From positions 62,001 to 126,000 of the forward strand of contig RMBW01000071.1 in NCBI GenBank assembly GCA_004009845.1: a stretch of 64,000 nucleotides of DNA, read 5' to 3'. The position numbers and the translations under genes were made by a program. Below are positions 11,101-22,800 of the stretch, one piece after another. Origin of the DNA: Davidsoniella eucalypti (taxonomy: Eukaryota; Ascomycota; Sordariomycetes; Microascales; Ceratocystidaceae). The notes beneath the pieces are model-generated. The model saw only the letters and a program-made list of their open reading frames with translations, did no database searches and was not told where the DNA came from. The first letter of the stretch is position 1. Each line of letters starts with the position of its first letter.

Positions 11101-12540
11101 AAGGCGCTGGAGAACAGTGTGCGCAGTGAGTACATAGCCACTGCAGATGCCAATGTAGATATACTTGAGAGTGAATGTGGCTTCTCCAACCCAGATATCG
11201 CAGGTGCTGCACACTACTGCCGAACAGCAGGTCTCAAATGCCTCCCATCTGAGACGGAAGAGCAGCTCAACGCCAAGCTAGCTCGATATGCGGCAAGTAA
11301 CGCGAAAGAGGCGGAATTTGAGTTCCAGGGCATGCTGCCATCCTTCCACCCGTTCTATGGCCAAAGCAAGACAACACGCGGTGCATCCATCGACGCCGGA
11401 CTAGACGACTTTATCTTGACGGCACAGAGTGTTGACCGAGGCATTAAGTACCACTTCCTGCCGGCGTTTCAGCGTCTACGCTTCATCCAGCGTTGCCTAC
11501 AGCTCTCAATGCTGGAGACCATGGACACTACACGATTCGAGGCGCTAACCTGCGACGTATGCATGCTCTCAAGCATTCACCAGCGACGTAACGCCAGCGT
11601 GCTGGTGACATGCGGTCACATGTACTGCACCTCGTGCGCCAAAAACTTCCGTGCGGCGGGCGAGGACGACTACCGCTGCCATATCCTGAACTGCCGCTGT
11701 GCAAGCCGCGGCGCACTGATCGACGCTGAAAATCTACTAACGTCGGTGCGTAAATTTGGCATCGCCAAGACGGATCCAAGTGCCAAAGTCGACAAGATCG
11801 TTCAGCTAGTCTGCGAGATTCAGGCACGAGGTGAGAAGACTCTGGTGTTTGTGCAGTTCGATGCGCTCAAGGACGACATTGCACGTGAGCTAGAACGTCG
11901 TCAGATCTCGTTTGGGCGCACAGATGGCACTGACGGCGCTGAACAACTAACGGCGTTTCAACAAGGCCGCTACGACGTGCTTCTACAGAGCCTAATGTCA
12001 ACAGAGTCGGCAGGAAGTAACCTCACAGTAGCCAACCACATCATATTTGCAGCACCGCTGATGACGGATCGATACAGCTATGGTATGTACATACGACAAG
12101 CGATCGGCCGCTGCAATCGTCCCGGACAGACACGCAATGTATGGGTGTATCACATGGTGACACGGTTCACGATCGAAGCTGATGTGTTCGAACAAAGACA
12201 CAAGACGGAGCTTTATCTAGCTGCCGATGGTTCTGTGGAGATTTCCGAGGAGACAGAGAAGGAAATGGCCGGCGTCATCGCTAGAGCATCAAGAGCTAAG
12301 ACGTCAAACAGTATCGCCAACGGTAAAAAGAGATCCAGGAATGCTATGAATGGAGGTCAGGATGGCGAGGGCGAAGAAGACGTTGATGTGGATCTTCCAA
12401 AGCAAGATATGTCGTTTCTGCCGTCATTAATGAGCAACAATATAGCTTCCAGGCCATGCCGGGCCAGGACTATGTTTGATAGTCGTGAAATTTGGAAGTT
12501 GCTAAGCGGCTTCGATGATGATGCGCCGGAGGACGATTAA
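5154..12540 (+). CDS. DNMT5: DNMT5-type DNA (cytosine-5) methyltransferase with SNF2 ATPase and RING domains
   Basis: Two exons, 5154-5593 and 5721-12540 (127-nt intron), giving 2419 residues. Methyltransferase part: motif I IGTLCSGTDAP at about 76-86; catalytic-loop GSSCVDFSNLN with the presumed nucleophile Cys170 (Ser instead of the usual Pro before it); MENV at 240-243; RMRGYLIAVD near 278; and LAGNAMTTT near 486. A Cys cluster (CPC, then CAVCHEIRCARC) starts at residue 577. SNF2 part: Walker A GYGKT at 1285-1289, a DEFS Walker B-like box at 1528, SGTPP soon after, then a RING finger starting at Cys2091 (CDVC..CGHMYCTSC..), then the helicase C lobe (TLVFVQFD near 2185; IGRCNRPGQ near 2275). 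This order is that of DNMT5, an ATP-dependent maintenance methyltransferase studied in Cryptococcus. I see no N-terminal chromodomain, which the Cryptococcus enzyme has. The frame is intact throughout. Codon use is less biased than in glutamine synthetase, suggesting low expression. Confidence 0.92.
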
Positions 12541-12636
12541 GCTACAATATAGACAGACAATCTAACAGAGAAATACAAGTTGTCATACTACGTGTATATA
12601 GATCGCTCAGCGTCGTGATAATATTTACTAGCATGA

Positions 12637-13494
12637 CTACAACTTAGCTCTTGGTTTCTGCCACAGTCCATCGCCATCCTGATCAACCCTAATCCAAGCG
12701 CCTTCGCCGCCTTCAAAGACGACCTCCTGACAGTCCTCAACCCCGACAGCATTAGCAAACTGTGTGACCACGTAGCTGACGGCCGTTCCAGGGTCTCCCA
12801 GAGCCACCATAGGGGCATGCCACGTTCCCGCGCCATAAGTAACAGCCTGGTCTGTAGTGGCTATAAAGGCACGTATTTTGGCCAGATCCGGCAAGCCACG
12901 GCCGGGCAGTTTGCACGACGAAGAAGAAGAAAGGGGCATTGTAGTGGGCACTGGAAGTTCAGAGTCGAGAGGGCTCGGCGGAAGAGACGGCGCAACGATG
13001 ATGAGAAAGCGAGCAGAACGGGTTGTTAGTGGTGTGAATGTCTGGGTAGTATAGGGATGACGCTCTAGGATGCGAACAGGGAAGTAACTAGTTTTTGATG
13101 GGACGGAAGAAGATGATGACGATGGCGATGGTTTAGTAGGGACTGGACAAGTTGAGGATAGCGAGCGAGCAGCACATACAAACATGTTCACGACGGCCTG
13201 GGACGCAACGCCACTTGGCGCCTGGGCGTAGAGATCCAGCGGACGCGAGATGTGTTGATATTTGATAGCCGAGCCCTGATTAGCCTGAACGGCATCGAAA
13301 GGCAGAGCAGTGGTAGATACAGGCGAGTCAGCTTGAGGGGGAGAAAAAGCTGCTGCGGCTGCTGGAGTTGCAGGCACTAAGTCCGGCCGTGGATTCTGCA
13401 ATACCTCGCCAAAGGAAGCAAAATTCTCTGACGATAAAGGCTCAGCGGTGATGGCGAGGGCGAGGCCGTTGGTGTTAAGCGATAGAGGAGCCAT
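12637..13494 (-). CDS. DAL3: Ureidoglycolate lyase
   Basis: Intronless, 285 residues. The family splits ureidoglycolate into glyoxylate and urea (EC 4.3.2.3), the last step of allantoin/purine breakdown for nitrogen. Visible signatures: the N-terminal segment LSSENFASFGEVL, KYQHISRPLDLY near residue 79, RILERHPYTTQTFTPL at 141-156, LIIVAP near 164, LPDLAKIRAFIATTDQAVTY at 201-220 and GAGTWHAPM at 221-229 with the conserved His, then VVFEGGEGAW near the end. Two Ser/Pro-rich insertions (about 115-136 and 178-196) make it longer than typical family members, which are nearer 200-250 residues. The start ATG at 13494 is the first in frame. It is convergent with DNMT5, with only 96 bases between the stops, so the 3' UTRs may overlap. 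A tandem GATA site lies upstream. Confidence 0.85.
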   Translation of the reverse strand: MAPLSLNTNGLALAITAEPLSSENFASFGEVLQNPRPDLVPATPAAAAAFSPPQADSPVSTTALPFDAVQANQGSAIKYQHISRPLDLYAQAPSGVASQAVVNMFVCAARSLSSTCPVPTKPSPSSSSSSVPSKTSYFPVRILERHPYTTQTFTPLTTRSARFLIIVAPSLPPSPLDSELPVPTTMPLSSSSSCKLPGRGLPDLAKIRAFIATTDQAVTYGAGTWHAPMVALGDPGTAVSYVVTQFANAVGVEDCQEVVFEGGEGAWIRVDQDGDGLWQKPRAKL

Positions 13495-15881
13495 GATGAC
13501 AGATTATAGCAGGTAGATCAGTTTTAGTGTTCTTTTTTTGGTGTCTTTGTTATATTATCCTCTTTGTTTGAAGCCACAGAGCAAGCAAGTTTAGAAAAAG
13601 GCAACTAAGTCAACAATGTCTCGGCTAATGAACGACTTTTTCTTACACTGTTCAGAATGGGTTCACGCGGCCTCTTTTAAGCGAGGGTTCAAAGATTGGC
13701 GGCCTCGTGAACACAAAATGAAGATGAAAAAATATATATGAAAGTGAGCGGGATAAAGATGTACGGACGATCAGAAATGATTGAATACTGATCGGAAGCA
13801 GTGAAAAGTACACTAATAAAAATGTAGACGAAACCAAACGGCTTCTACGATAGCCGAGCTGAGAGGAAGCGAAAGCTAATTCAAGGATAGATTTTTTATT
13901 GGATGCTTATAGCATAATAAAGTGATGTTAAGATTATCCAACCAAAAAAAAAAGAAAGAAAGCTAATGGGAAAGGAAGAAAATTAGATTTCAAATCTTTA
14001 CATTGATATCGCCGAGGTTGGCCACGATTTTAAAAAATAAATTGAAAATACAAACTTGAAAATTCCAGACCGCTTTCCAGGAGAGATGGCTCGGTTCAGA
14101 GATATCGCGAGATATGTAGTGTTTACAGTGCGATAAGATAACAGAGATAGAGAACCGAAGATAGAATGTATGACAAACAACTCGAACTTAGTCAGCTCAC
14201 CTAAACATTCAATCTGGGTAACTTGGGTTGATTACGACTTGTAACCCTAGCTAATGTCGAAAAAAATAATCTATCATATTAACCCCTAAGCAACCCACCT
14301 TGACCGGTTTGTATCAAAGTGAGAAGATTGAATCAAACGGCATCCCTGAGTCCTACCTTCAAGCCACCAACTATTCTGCCGCATCGGCGATCTCTGTATA
14401 AGCTGGATTGACAAGACGAGCACTTTGATTACGAAGAATAACAGGCCGATAAAATCCATGCCGGTCTTTCAGATTACTACTATGGCTGTATATCTTGAGT
14501 AAGACGGAAACGTAGATAATGAGGAGAGAGGGAGCATAACAATGAAAAGGAAAGCCTTTAAACTAATTGGATAGTGAGGAAAAAATAGAACAAATTTCTA
14601 TAGTCATTACAGCTGAAATTTGAGCGAGTCGAAAGCTGCGATTGTAAGCTGATCGACATGCAAGATTTCTTTGGTTACTATCCTAAAGAACGAGGAACAG
14701 GGATAGCTAAATATACATTTGCTGAATAATTGTAATATAAGAGGCCTAGTAATAAAAAGAAAAGAAAAGGGCTTGTAAATTGACTTTGATGAGCTGCGCT
14801 ACAGCAACGCAACTAGCAAGTCAGATGAAAATTCATGCATTACAACTCTAGTGAGAAAAGGTGACAACAATAAGCAGCTTAATTTAGGGGCTTTTTCTTT
14901 TTTTGTAAGGATAGTAGGCATCTTCGGTTCATACACTTTTTCTTTTTGTAATTCCAGAATATATTTAATTGCCCGGAGGTATTCGGGCCATCATGGCTCA
15001 TTATAAGATGATTTTTCTATGTATAACTGGTTATAGCTGAATTAGCTGTTAAGCGTATTTGTTATTGTAGTTTTAGCTTCGGGTTAGCTCAAGAGGCGCC
15101 GTGATGGTCTACAGCGATTAGACTCCTTCGTCTAAGCTTTTCACGTCTTATGTATTTTGCCTCTCTTGTTTATTTTGTAGAGTTATACTACAATGCTGTG
15201 TTTAATTCTATTTTCCTGATTCGGAAATTCTCTGCGCCCATCTCACTAGTTGTAAGCCAATCAATATTGTTGTATAATAAAGAGAAGAGAGAAAAGAAGG
15301 GCCACTTGCACAGCTCTATAAGATTAAATAAAAAAAAGTAAGATAATAACATGCCTAGGCCACTCATAGAGCATCTTGTCTCCAAGATTCACGAGTGCGA
15401 CGCTATGTTTCTAAAGGGCCCTCTGATATACAGATGGAAAGGCAAGCCTGAATCAGCCCTCAACGGACTTGCTGCTGGAATTTGGTTGAGGCTGTAACTG
15501 CGCTTCGTGGGAACGTCGATCAGCTTTGAAGCTAGGCTACAAAGAGAGAGATAGAGAAGAGAAAGTAAGAAATCAGAAACCAAGACCAGCTGGATCTTTG
15601 TCTTGGTCTGCTTTAACCACTTTGGGAACATCAAATTCGACGTCATGTTATTCCAGTTTTTGATTTCCGATTTGCAGATCGTCGTCTGGGAACATGTTCA
15701 TTACTATTCTAGGATCTCGTTCTCTGTTATATATCATCAAGAGACGCCTCTGCCTTCTTGAAGCTTCTCGGTTGATGATGTATCGTTTCATCACCGCCTA
15801 TCTCTCTTTTTCTTTTCCAATACATGTACTTATATACTGTTCTATTCGATCTGACTTGTCACGCCGCTGATTAGTGCTAAA
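13495..15881. other. AT-rich intergenic region between DAL3 and the membrane-protein gene
   Basis: Divergent promoter region, 2.4 kb, with no gene recognised. The left side serves DAL3 (minus strand) and the right side the plus-strand gene at 15882. It contains the tandem GATA site at 14131-14141, AACCCTAG/TTAACCCCTAAG tracts at 14241-14290, and many A/T runs. Short open frames here lack any family signal. Confidence 0.5.
14131..14141. promoter_or_regulatory. Tandem GATA-factor site upstream of DAL3
   Basis: CGATAAGATAA contains two adjoining HGATAR matches, the site bound by fungal nitrogen GATA activators of the AreA/Gln3 type. It lies about 640 bases upstream of the DAL3 start. Further single GATA motifs occur between it and the gene. 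Allantoin-pathway genes are classic GATA-factor targets, so the context fits; binding itself is inferred. Confidence 0.4.
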
Positions 15882-16808
15882 ATGGCTATCCTACCGTATG
15901 CACTAGCTGCAGCTTTTGTAGGCGCTTCGGTTCTTGTTGTTTGTGCTGTCTTCGTACTCAGATCTAGACGTCGACGGACACAAAGACATCTACAAAGACA
16001 ACGCCAGACACTGTTACCCCTCCACTTTGACTTCAAGACTCGTTCTGTGGCTGTCTCTACATCTTCTTCCATCACCCAACCGCCATCGTCTCGTTCTGTT
16101 ATCCAACAGCAAATCTCGGCATCTGACACGACGCTTGTGTCGTCTGTGACCGTACAATCAACCATAAACGGACCGATGTTCATTGCCCAGAACATCATCA
16201 ACGTCGACCAACTCGACCACCAGCTCACATCGCAGCAGACATCGACGTCAGTACCTCCTACAGCTGTGCTTTGTGATCAGCCGATGATCAAGTGCTTCCA
16301 GCCTCTTACACCGCCAAAATCACCGCCACCGGCCATCCACAACCACCACTTCTACCACCCTATGATAAGCGTGGATCCTAAACCTACGGCAGCTGCAGTA
16401 TTGGGGCCATCAGATGCTCTGCCTTCATCTTCATCGGTCACTGCTTTCGGCTTTGGAAGACATAGCAGCGGGTGCCAACAAATCAGCCCGTCGCGTATCT
16501 CCTACGACTCGATAAGTAGTAGACCTACAACGTCATCATCGACGCTACCTCGACAACCACATGTCTTCCAGTGGAACGACTCGTTTGGGTCTGGCTGGAC
16601 CGGCAGCAGTGATAGCTTCAGTCAGACAGGCCGTGGTTTCAAATGTGGCATCACAGGGGATGAAGAGCCCGTAGTGGTGACGCCGTTGGCACCGGCTGTG
16701 AGAAGACCGAGTCATGGCGATGTAGACGATACGCCACTTCTTCCAGCTCCGGCTCGGACATCTTCTCCTCCTCCAACTGGACGAGTCCGCACACTGAGTG
16801 ATTTGTGA
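15882..16808 (+). CDS. Single-pass membrane protein with Ser/Thr/Pro-rich tail, unknown function
   Basis: An uninterrupted 308-codon frame that starts at an ATG in good context (CTAAAATGGC). I do not recognise the family. Residues 4-26 form a hydrophobic helix (AAAFVGASVLVVCAVFVL) followed at once by an Arg-rich stretch (RSRRRRTQRH), so the positive-inside rule puts the short N-terminus outside or in the lumen and the long tail in the cytosol. The tail is rich in Ser, Thr, Pro and Gln with several SSS and TPPKSPPP runs, suggesting a disordered, phosphorylatable region. No enzyme motif is seen. No introns are needed. It lies alone between two intergenic stretches. The hydrophobic-then-basic layout, start context and length argue that it is real; lack of homology evidence keeps confidence moderate. 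Confidence 0.5.
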   Translation: MAILPYALAAAFVGASVLVVCAVFVLRSRRRRTQRHLQRQRQTLLPLHFDFKTRSVAVSTSSSITQPPSSRSVIQQQISASDTTLVSSVTVQSTINGPMFIAQNIINVDQLDHQLTSQQTSTSVPPTAVLCDQPMIKCFQPLTPPKSPPPAIHNHHFYHPMISVDPKPTAAAVLGPSDALPSSSSVTAFGFGRHSSGCQQISPSRISYDSISSRPTTSSSTLPRQPHVFQWNDSFGSGWTGSSDSFSQTGRGFKCGITGDEEPVVVTPLAPAVRRPSHGDVDDTPLLPAPARTSSPPPTGRVRTLSDL

Positions 16809-17952
16809 GACGTCTCTTTATGAACGCACTGTACTATTCCTTGTTTTTCCCTTGTCTCTGTTTTGTTTACCATGTAAAGGTGCTGTTTTATATGCCCCAG
16901 CAACGGGGTTTCTTATGTGTTTGGGGGTTTAGGGTCTGAGTATAAAAATTATGTTACTATACGCCATGGCTTGGGAAGTTGCGGCTTGGAAGGGTTTGAT
17001 GTTTGACGCTGTCCAAGCCACTACGTTTTGCAGTAGTTTCTAAGCAAGTAGAACCAGGCTACTTGATACTGCTATTACTTAATACATTAATACTACATCT
17101 CTATCGCATTCTGTTAGATGTTACACCGTGAAATAGCTATTCGATCTATCTTGACACTTCATCTTCCAGACTGTAATATATAATATGAGTTACTGTTGCA
17201 CTCGCCTATTTTTATAGTGTATAGTGTTTCTAGCAATACGTAAGCTTCTAGTTTCAAACTTAGCGTCCCGCTAGAGCTTTATGTAAGCATCACATGCGGA
17301 CACAGAGTTGGTCACACAAGAACGAACCACAGCGCCGTCCACACCCTCTCACACAAGATGCTGAGCACAAAGTTTGTATCCAGACGCCATGGCTGTCAGT
17401 CCATAACTCTATAGTCAAATTTGTAGAATAGTTGCTAATCTAGAATGCCAAGTATACCTCCTCTCTGACCTACGTAAGGCAACGCCATAGTTCCTCCAAA
17501 TAAGAAGTGGTTCCCAGCCATTTTGATTTTTGCCTTTTTCTATATGCATTACACACGCCTTTGAATTCCCCCCAAGGACATCGATTTGGAGTCCTGTTTC
17601 TTGTTTCTACGGCTGGTTTCACAAGGAGAAAATCACAAAGCAATCGGTGGCCGCGGCAGACAAGGGGATTACGTATCCTTTGTTTAATTTACTGTAACAC
17701 ATTTCTATATTTGTATATACGGCTTTATGCCTCGACTACCAAAACTCGCTAGTTTGGCCCTCTTGACTGTTTCCCGAATGCCAATGTTATCATGTGACGC
17801 GCGTACAGAGTTATGGCAGAACAACGCCGACGGGTGACTATAGCACAGCAAACAGATCGTACAGCTATACTATCATGCCGTAGCTCTAGCCGAGAACGGC
17901 ACACGATATTATTTTGCTTCCCTGTGTTTACCCCCAAGTTCCTGCTCTCTCT
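16809..17952. other. Intergenic region between convergent genes
   Basis: About 1.1 kb between the stops of the membrane-protein gene (plus) and the MFS transporter (minus). No gene, RNA or repeat recognised; it holds the two 3' ends. Confidence 0.5.
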
Positions 17953-19861
17953 CTATTCGTCCTCCTCGTCCCCTTCCAGCCAAATCTCATGTCCGTTTCC
18001 TTCTTGCACAAACTGCCCAGCTAAGACTCCACCTGCAGCCACAAGCGCCAGACACCACCAAGCCAAGCCAACGATGCCATGATCCAGGCCGAAGCCGTAA
18101 ATGAAACCAGATACCACCGGGCCGATAGTACGCGCGCCACTAGCCACGCTCTGGCCAATGCCGTGTACCGTACCCAGAACAGACGGGTGTGGCGCACAAC
18201 TGTTGACCAGTACTGTCTGGCTTGGCAATGCAAACGTGCGGCCTAGCACTTGAATAGATAGCACGGCCACAATACAAGCCCATACTAGAAAACCGCTCTT
18301 GGCTGCTGGCGGCGCCGAGTCACTGTGTACCAGGGCGAGATATGGAATCACCAGGTACGCTATAGGGAAGAAGCCAAGTGTGAAGCGGAAAGTGCGCAAC
18401 GGGCCAACGCGATCCGATAGCGGTGCATAGCCAAACAACTGAAGTGGTAGGCCAATAACACCAATCACGCCCATAGCTAGACCGACTGACTGCGGCGACA
18501 TGCCCAAACCGCCAGTGAAGCGGGCTGGCAACTGTGGCGTCCAGTCTGATGGTAAACGGGGGTTTGCGGCATTGGGATCCCAGACTGGCGTAGACAAGAA
18601 GATAACCCAGAGTGAAGGGAACGTGCCGACATGTAGAGACACGATGAAGGAGGAAGTGAAGACGGAGATGACGTTGCGCGTGAAGATGCGGCGGAATGGA
18701 AGTGTCTGCGTGTAACGCGGCCGTCTTCGAACCGGAGGTGGTGGCGTAGGGGCTCTTTCTTCATCTTCTTCTTCGTCTCCTACTAGAGACACTGACACCG
18801 AGGATGACACTGTGCTAGTCTGCAAGCTAGAGCCGAAGCTTTGCTTCTTGAGGAAGGTCGGGGAGTCTAGTAGCTCGTCGGCGTCTAGAAGCTCTTCAGC
18901 AGCAGCGACACAGTCACTGTCTTCTTCGTTCCCAGGAATTGCTGTGTATCTATGTCCCCCTGCGTACCAACCACGTAGACGAGTGAAGAGGCGGCTCACT
19001 CTCCGACCAGTACGGATGCCCAGATCAGGAGAGTTATCGCGGAGAGCATCCAGGGTCTATGATGTAGGGTTAGTATGATATGGAAACATGGTGCTGGGAG
19101 AATGGACTAGCAAACGAACCTCGTCTAGGAAAAGCCAAATTAACAACATTGCCATCATCAGAAACAGGCCGCTAAATATATTTGGAGTCGCATACGGAAA
19201 CTTCTCGAAGAACCGGACGCCGCCAAACCAATGCGGATAACTACCTGCCGGGTCAGCCAAGATACCGCCCAAGATCGGCCCGATGATGATACCGATGCTA
19301 TAACACAGCGGCAGCAAAAGGAACGCACGGGGGCGGAAGCGTTTCTCGGTGACGATCTCGCTAATCATACAACGCATGACGCCAACATTGCCATTAGTGA
19401 TGCCGCCCAGCAGACGAAAGAAGAGCGCCTGCGCAAAGTTCTGCGAAAAGCCAAAGCCCAAGCAGGATACACACGTGCCCAGCAAGCCAAACATGATGAC
19501 ATATTTGCGACCAAAGGCCGGGCTATCGGCAACACGACCCCACATCATGGCCGTGATGAATTGGGCAGCGGTGAAGCCGGCTTGCAACATGCCGGCCTGG
19601 GCTGAGATGGCCGAGGCTGACAGCGATGGGTCAAACCATTTGAGCTGGTAGTACATGTACGACTAAACGGACTGGAGTGTTAGGGATAGGGGAAGAGACG
19701 GATATATAGAAACATGGAAAGCCGTATCTCACCTGTAGCGATGTCTGGACGAGTGGCTCGCTAAGCCGCGCAAACGTGATCACGATCAGCTGTGATCGAT
19801 GTGGTAACTCCGACCACCGAACGGCGGCTGGCCGGGGAGGCTTTGTCACGCTATCAGACAT
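17953..19861 (-). CDS. Major facilitator superfamily transporter, YCR023C-like
   Basis: Three exons on the minus strand: 19861-19733, 19662-19120 and 19056-17953, with introns of 70 and 63 nt, giving 591 residues. The N-terminal sequence ARLSEPLVQTSL at 31-42, then SYMYYQLKWFDPSLS, resembles the yeast YCR023C group of vacuolar-type MFS proteins. Loop 2-3 carries the MFS signature GRVADSPAFGRKYV, and helix 4-5 has FRLLGGITNGNVGVMR. About 12 membrane helices are visible. The two six-helix halves are separated by a long cytosolic loop (about residues 225-335) with an acidic run (GDEEEDEE) and a Pro/Arg-rich segment. The second half contains PLSDRVGPLRTFR and a C-terminal acidic tail (EGDEEDE). 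Splice joins are in frame with GT/AG ends. The substrate is unknown. Confidence 0.9.
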
Positions 19862-22800
19862 GACGGCTCCTAGTCTTTTAAGGTTCTAACAGACAGGCCT
19901 CTTGACTGGGGATTTTCAAAGAGAAGAACGATGACAGGTCAATATTAATTACCAGTGAAAACAAAGGATTCGAACAAAAATGGAAGAATCTTTCTTCCGG
20001 ATACTGCTTTTAGAAATAGTCAAGGATGTGAAAATTGAGCGTCTGTTGCTTTACTAGAATCTAGATAAGATATCGACCTTCTTTTAGCCTTCTATGGGCC
20101 AAAATAACAGATTTTATCTGGCTATACCACCACCAATATCAATGTCTCAATCACCCTTATTCTTTCGTTACACTTCGAGTTTGCTATTGTTACGACGATT
20201 GCTTGAGTGAAAATCACAGAGGTCTTTTTTAAATGCTGAAAAATGACATTCTTTTAAGCTTACAAGTCGATATCAATATATTATTGGCACTGTATTGCAT
20301 ACTGTGTATGTTCCTTATCGGTGCCGAAATGGCCGTCGGTAATAAACCCTAACTCACCTACTATACATATCGACAGCCTTAACCCTTAGGTTACATCACG
20401 TAACCACTTCAATCATGATCTCAACTCAAACAATGCGGAGAAGTGAACTTTGCTGGACGTACCTAACTTATGTCTTTCATTCTCACAGAACCCTCATGGA
20501 GACTCATTTCATACAAATCTATTCAAGACTAGGAAATTCACAAAATGCTAGCTGGATTTATACATAAAACCCCGTTGTGCATAACTTCTGGATATGGTTC
20601 ATGAGTCTAACAAGCATATCACGAGGTAGATTTCTTTACTATTATTTCCTTCTTTATGCCTTTACTACTGTTGGTACACCCTTTTTACACTCTCTTCCTC
20701 CCCTCAAGCTAATATCAGTCATGATCGTCGAAACAAAACGAAGATTTGCAGCCAGAAGATCTGCAAAAAGTCTCGATTCCCGGCTCATCTTCTCTACTAC
20801 TTTGTTGATTTTTACGAGTGACTTGACTTCATATCCCGCTTCCATGTCAAATGCCATTGTTGAGCATGGGAAAGTATTTTGTTCTGGCCCTGTTCTACTA
20901 TAATATACCCGGTTCTCTCTGGTTGTGAGTAATCCGTCTCATTCCCCTCCTTTGGCGGGACTTCCCTGCTCTGCGGTAGCGAAGAGGGAAAACAACAATG
21001 AGCTGCCTATCATTTTTGTACTCTTATTGGGGGTTTAACAGGAGGATACCAAAATGCCAAGACGGGAGAGTCGGGATTCTCAATTTTGCTAGCTGGGCTG
21101 TAATTTGCCTCTTTTGAGTACCTCTGCCAAAGTTATTATCTTCTCGTATATGACATGTTAACCGTTGAACTGAGAGTAACTCACCCTTTTCATAGTAACA
21201 CTTATACACAGGAAAGGCATCATGCTTAACTTTGATTGTATGTCTTCTATCACGATTCTCGTAAAACTGAATAGACTAGATTGATCTACTTTAACCGCTC
21301 TTCTCCGCTGTCAGATATCTTCTGAGAGCGTATACAGATGCGAGTAAAACATAATTTGCATGAAGCGTGATGGCTAATACAAATCGGCCCTAGAATATGA
21401 ATATGTGGCGGCAATACTAGGTGCCTGGTTGACGTAGTTTCCCCAAGAACTGGGCATACACGTCCCTGGAATATTTCCCTTGGAGTGAATAGGAAAATCT
21501 TCGGGTCGCTATATGACTTTGGACAACCTGAAGCACGGCAAATCTATGAAAATTAGAAGCGGGCTCGCCCATCAATTCCAAAGGGCGTCTTTCCTTTCCC
21601 TTGACTATTTCTTTCTGTTAGTTGTCTGTCTAGTTGAACACCCACCTTCACCCTCATTTCTCACAGGAACTAATGTAGACAAAGGTCTTTTTTATTTTAT
21701 TTTTCTAATCATTTTATTATTACGGAAAACAAGACATTAAGAGATGCCAAGAGGAGACAGGACTGAAGAAAGAGATATACAGACGTCAGCTTCGACAATT
21801 CTGGGTTGTGCGCAGATATCCGATAGGCGATAAGGGGCAAGATGGGATGGATCGGAATGAGTTTATGCAACAGAGATGGGACGACAAATAAGATTCTGGT
21901 TGTTCTATTTCCCACGATCATAGGCTTTTTCCTTTTCCATCCAATTAGGCTGGCTAGTTTAATAGTAAGAACAAATTAGAAGAAACGACGGGACGGCCTC
22001 TTCTCCCCTTCTGGTAACGAGACAAAAGGACAAACAACCCGATGAACCCGTCTCGGTCTACGTACCAACTAGACGTATTCTTATGTGTCTCTAGTGAATG
22101 GAATTTGATACATGCTAGATGTAGATAACTGTTCTCTTTGCAGGACGATCTGATGAACAGACGAACAAGACACATATTGGCTCTTCCTACGCCCTCTCAT
22201 TCGTGTGGTTATAATATGCTGTATTGACCGGCAGTTCACTATCAAACTGCTGGTATGCTTTTGTACCCTACGGGCCTTAAACGGACAGTGACATAGCGAA
22301 GCTCAGTTCATTTCGCGGCTGTTGTTCGGCGATCCCTCCAGGATATTGATAGCTACAAGATCAAAAAGGTATGTTGCTGAGTTGAGCTTTATTTGAGATG
22401 TTTCTGGTGTTTCCCCGTCACCTCGTTAGAGATTCTGAAACAATGACGACTGTTTACTAGTCTAGCTACCAACCACTGCCGTGCTCTCTATTTCTTTCCC
22501 TCGGCATCTCACTTTTCTCCCTTGCCCCAAAACTGCGGCTGAACTCGTGCCGCGAGCTATTCAAGATATGTAACTGGAGTGTTATGAGGCATAGCTATGT
22601 TGTTATCCCACCCACAATCACGGTCCGTTTTACCCAAGAGAAAATGTGATCTGATAGCCGAGCTAAGCTGAATGCGAGCCGAAGTTCGTTCAGAAAGTAA
22701 AGACGGAGGTTAGCCGAGAAATTGGGAACAGAAATGGACAAGAGAAGTTAAAGCTGAATGAAATCGGCCGTATCCTCGTCGTCACCATCAGTCACTCTCT

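Noticed and set aside
19965..19974. GTTCGAATCC on the minus strand, another B-box-like match
   Set aside because: No T-stem pairing and no A box at the right distance.
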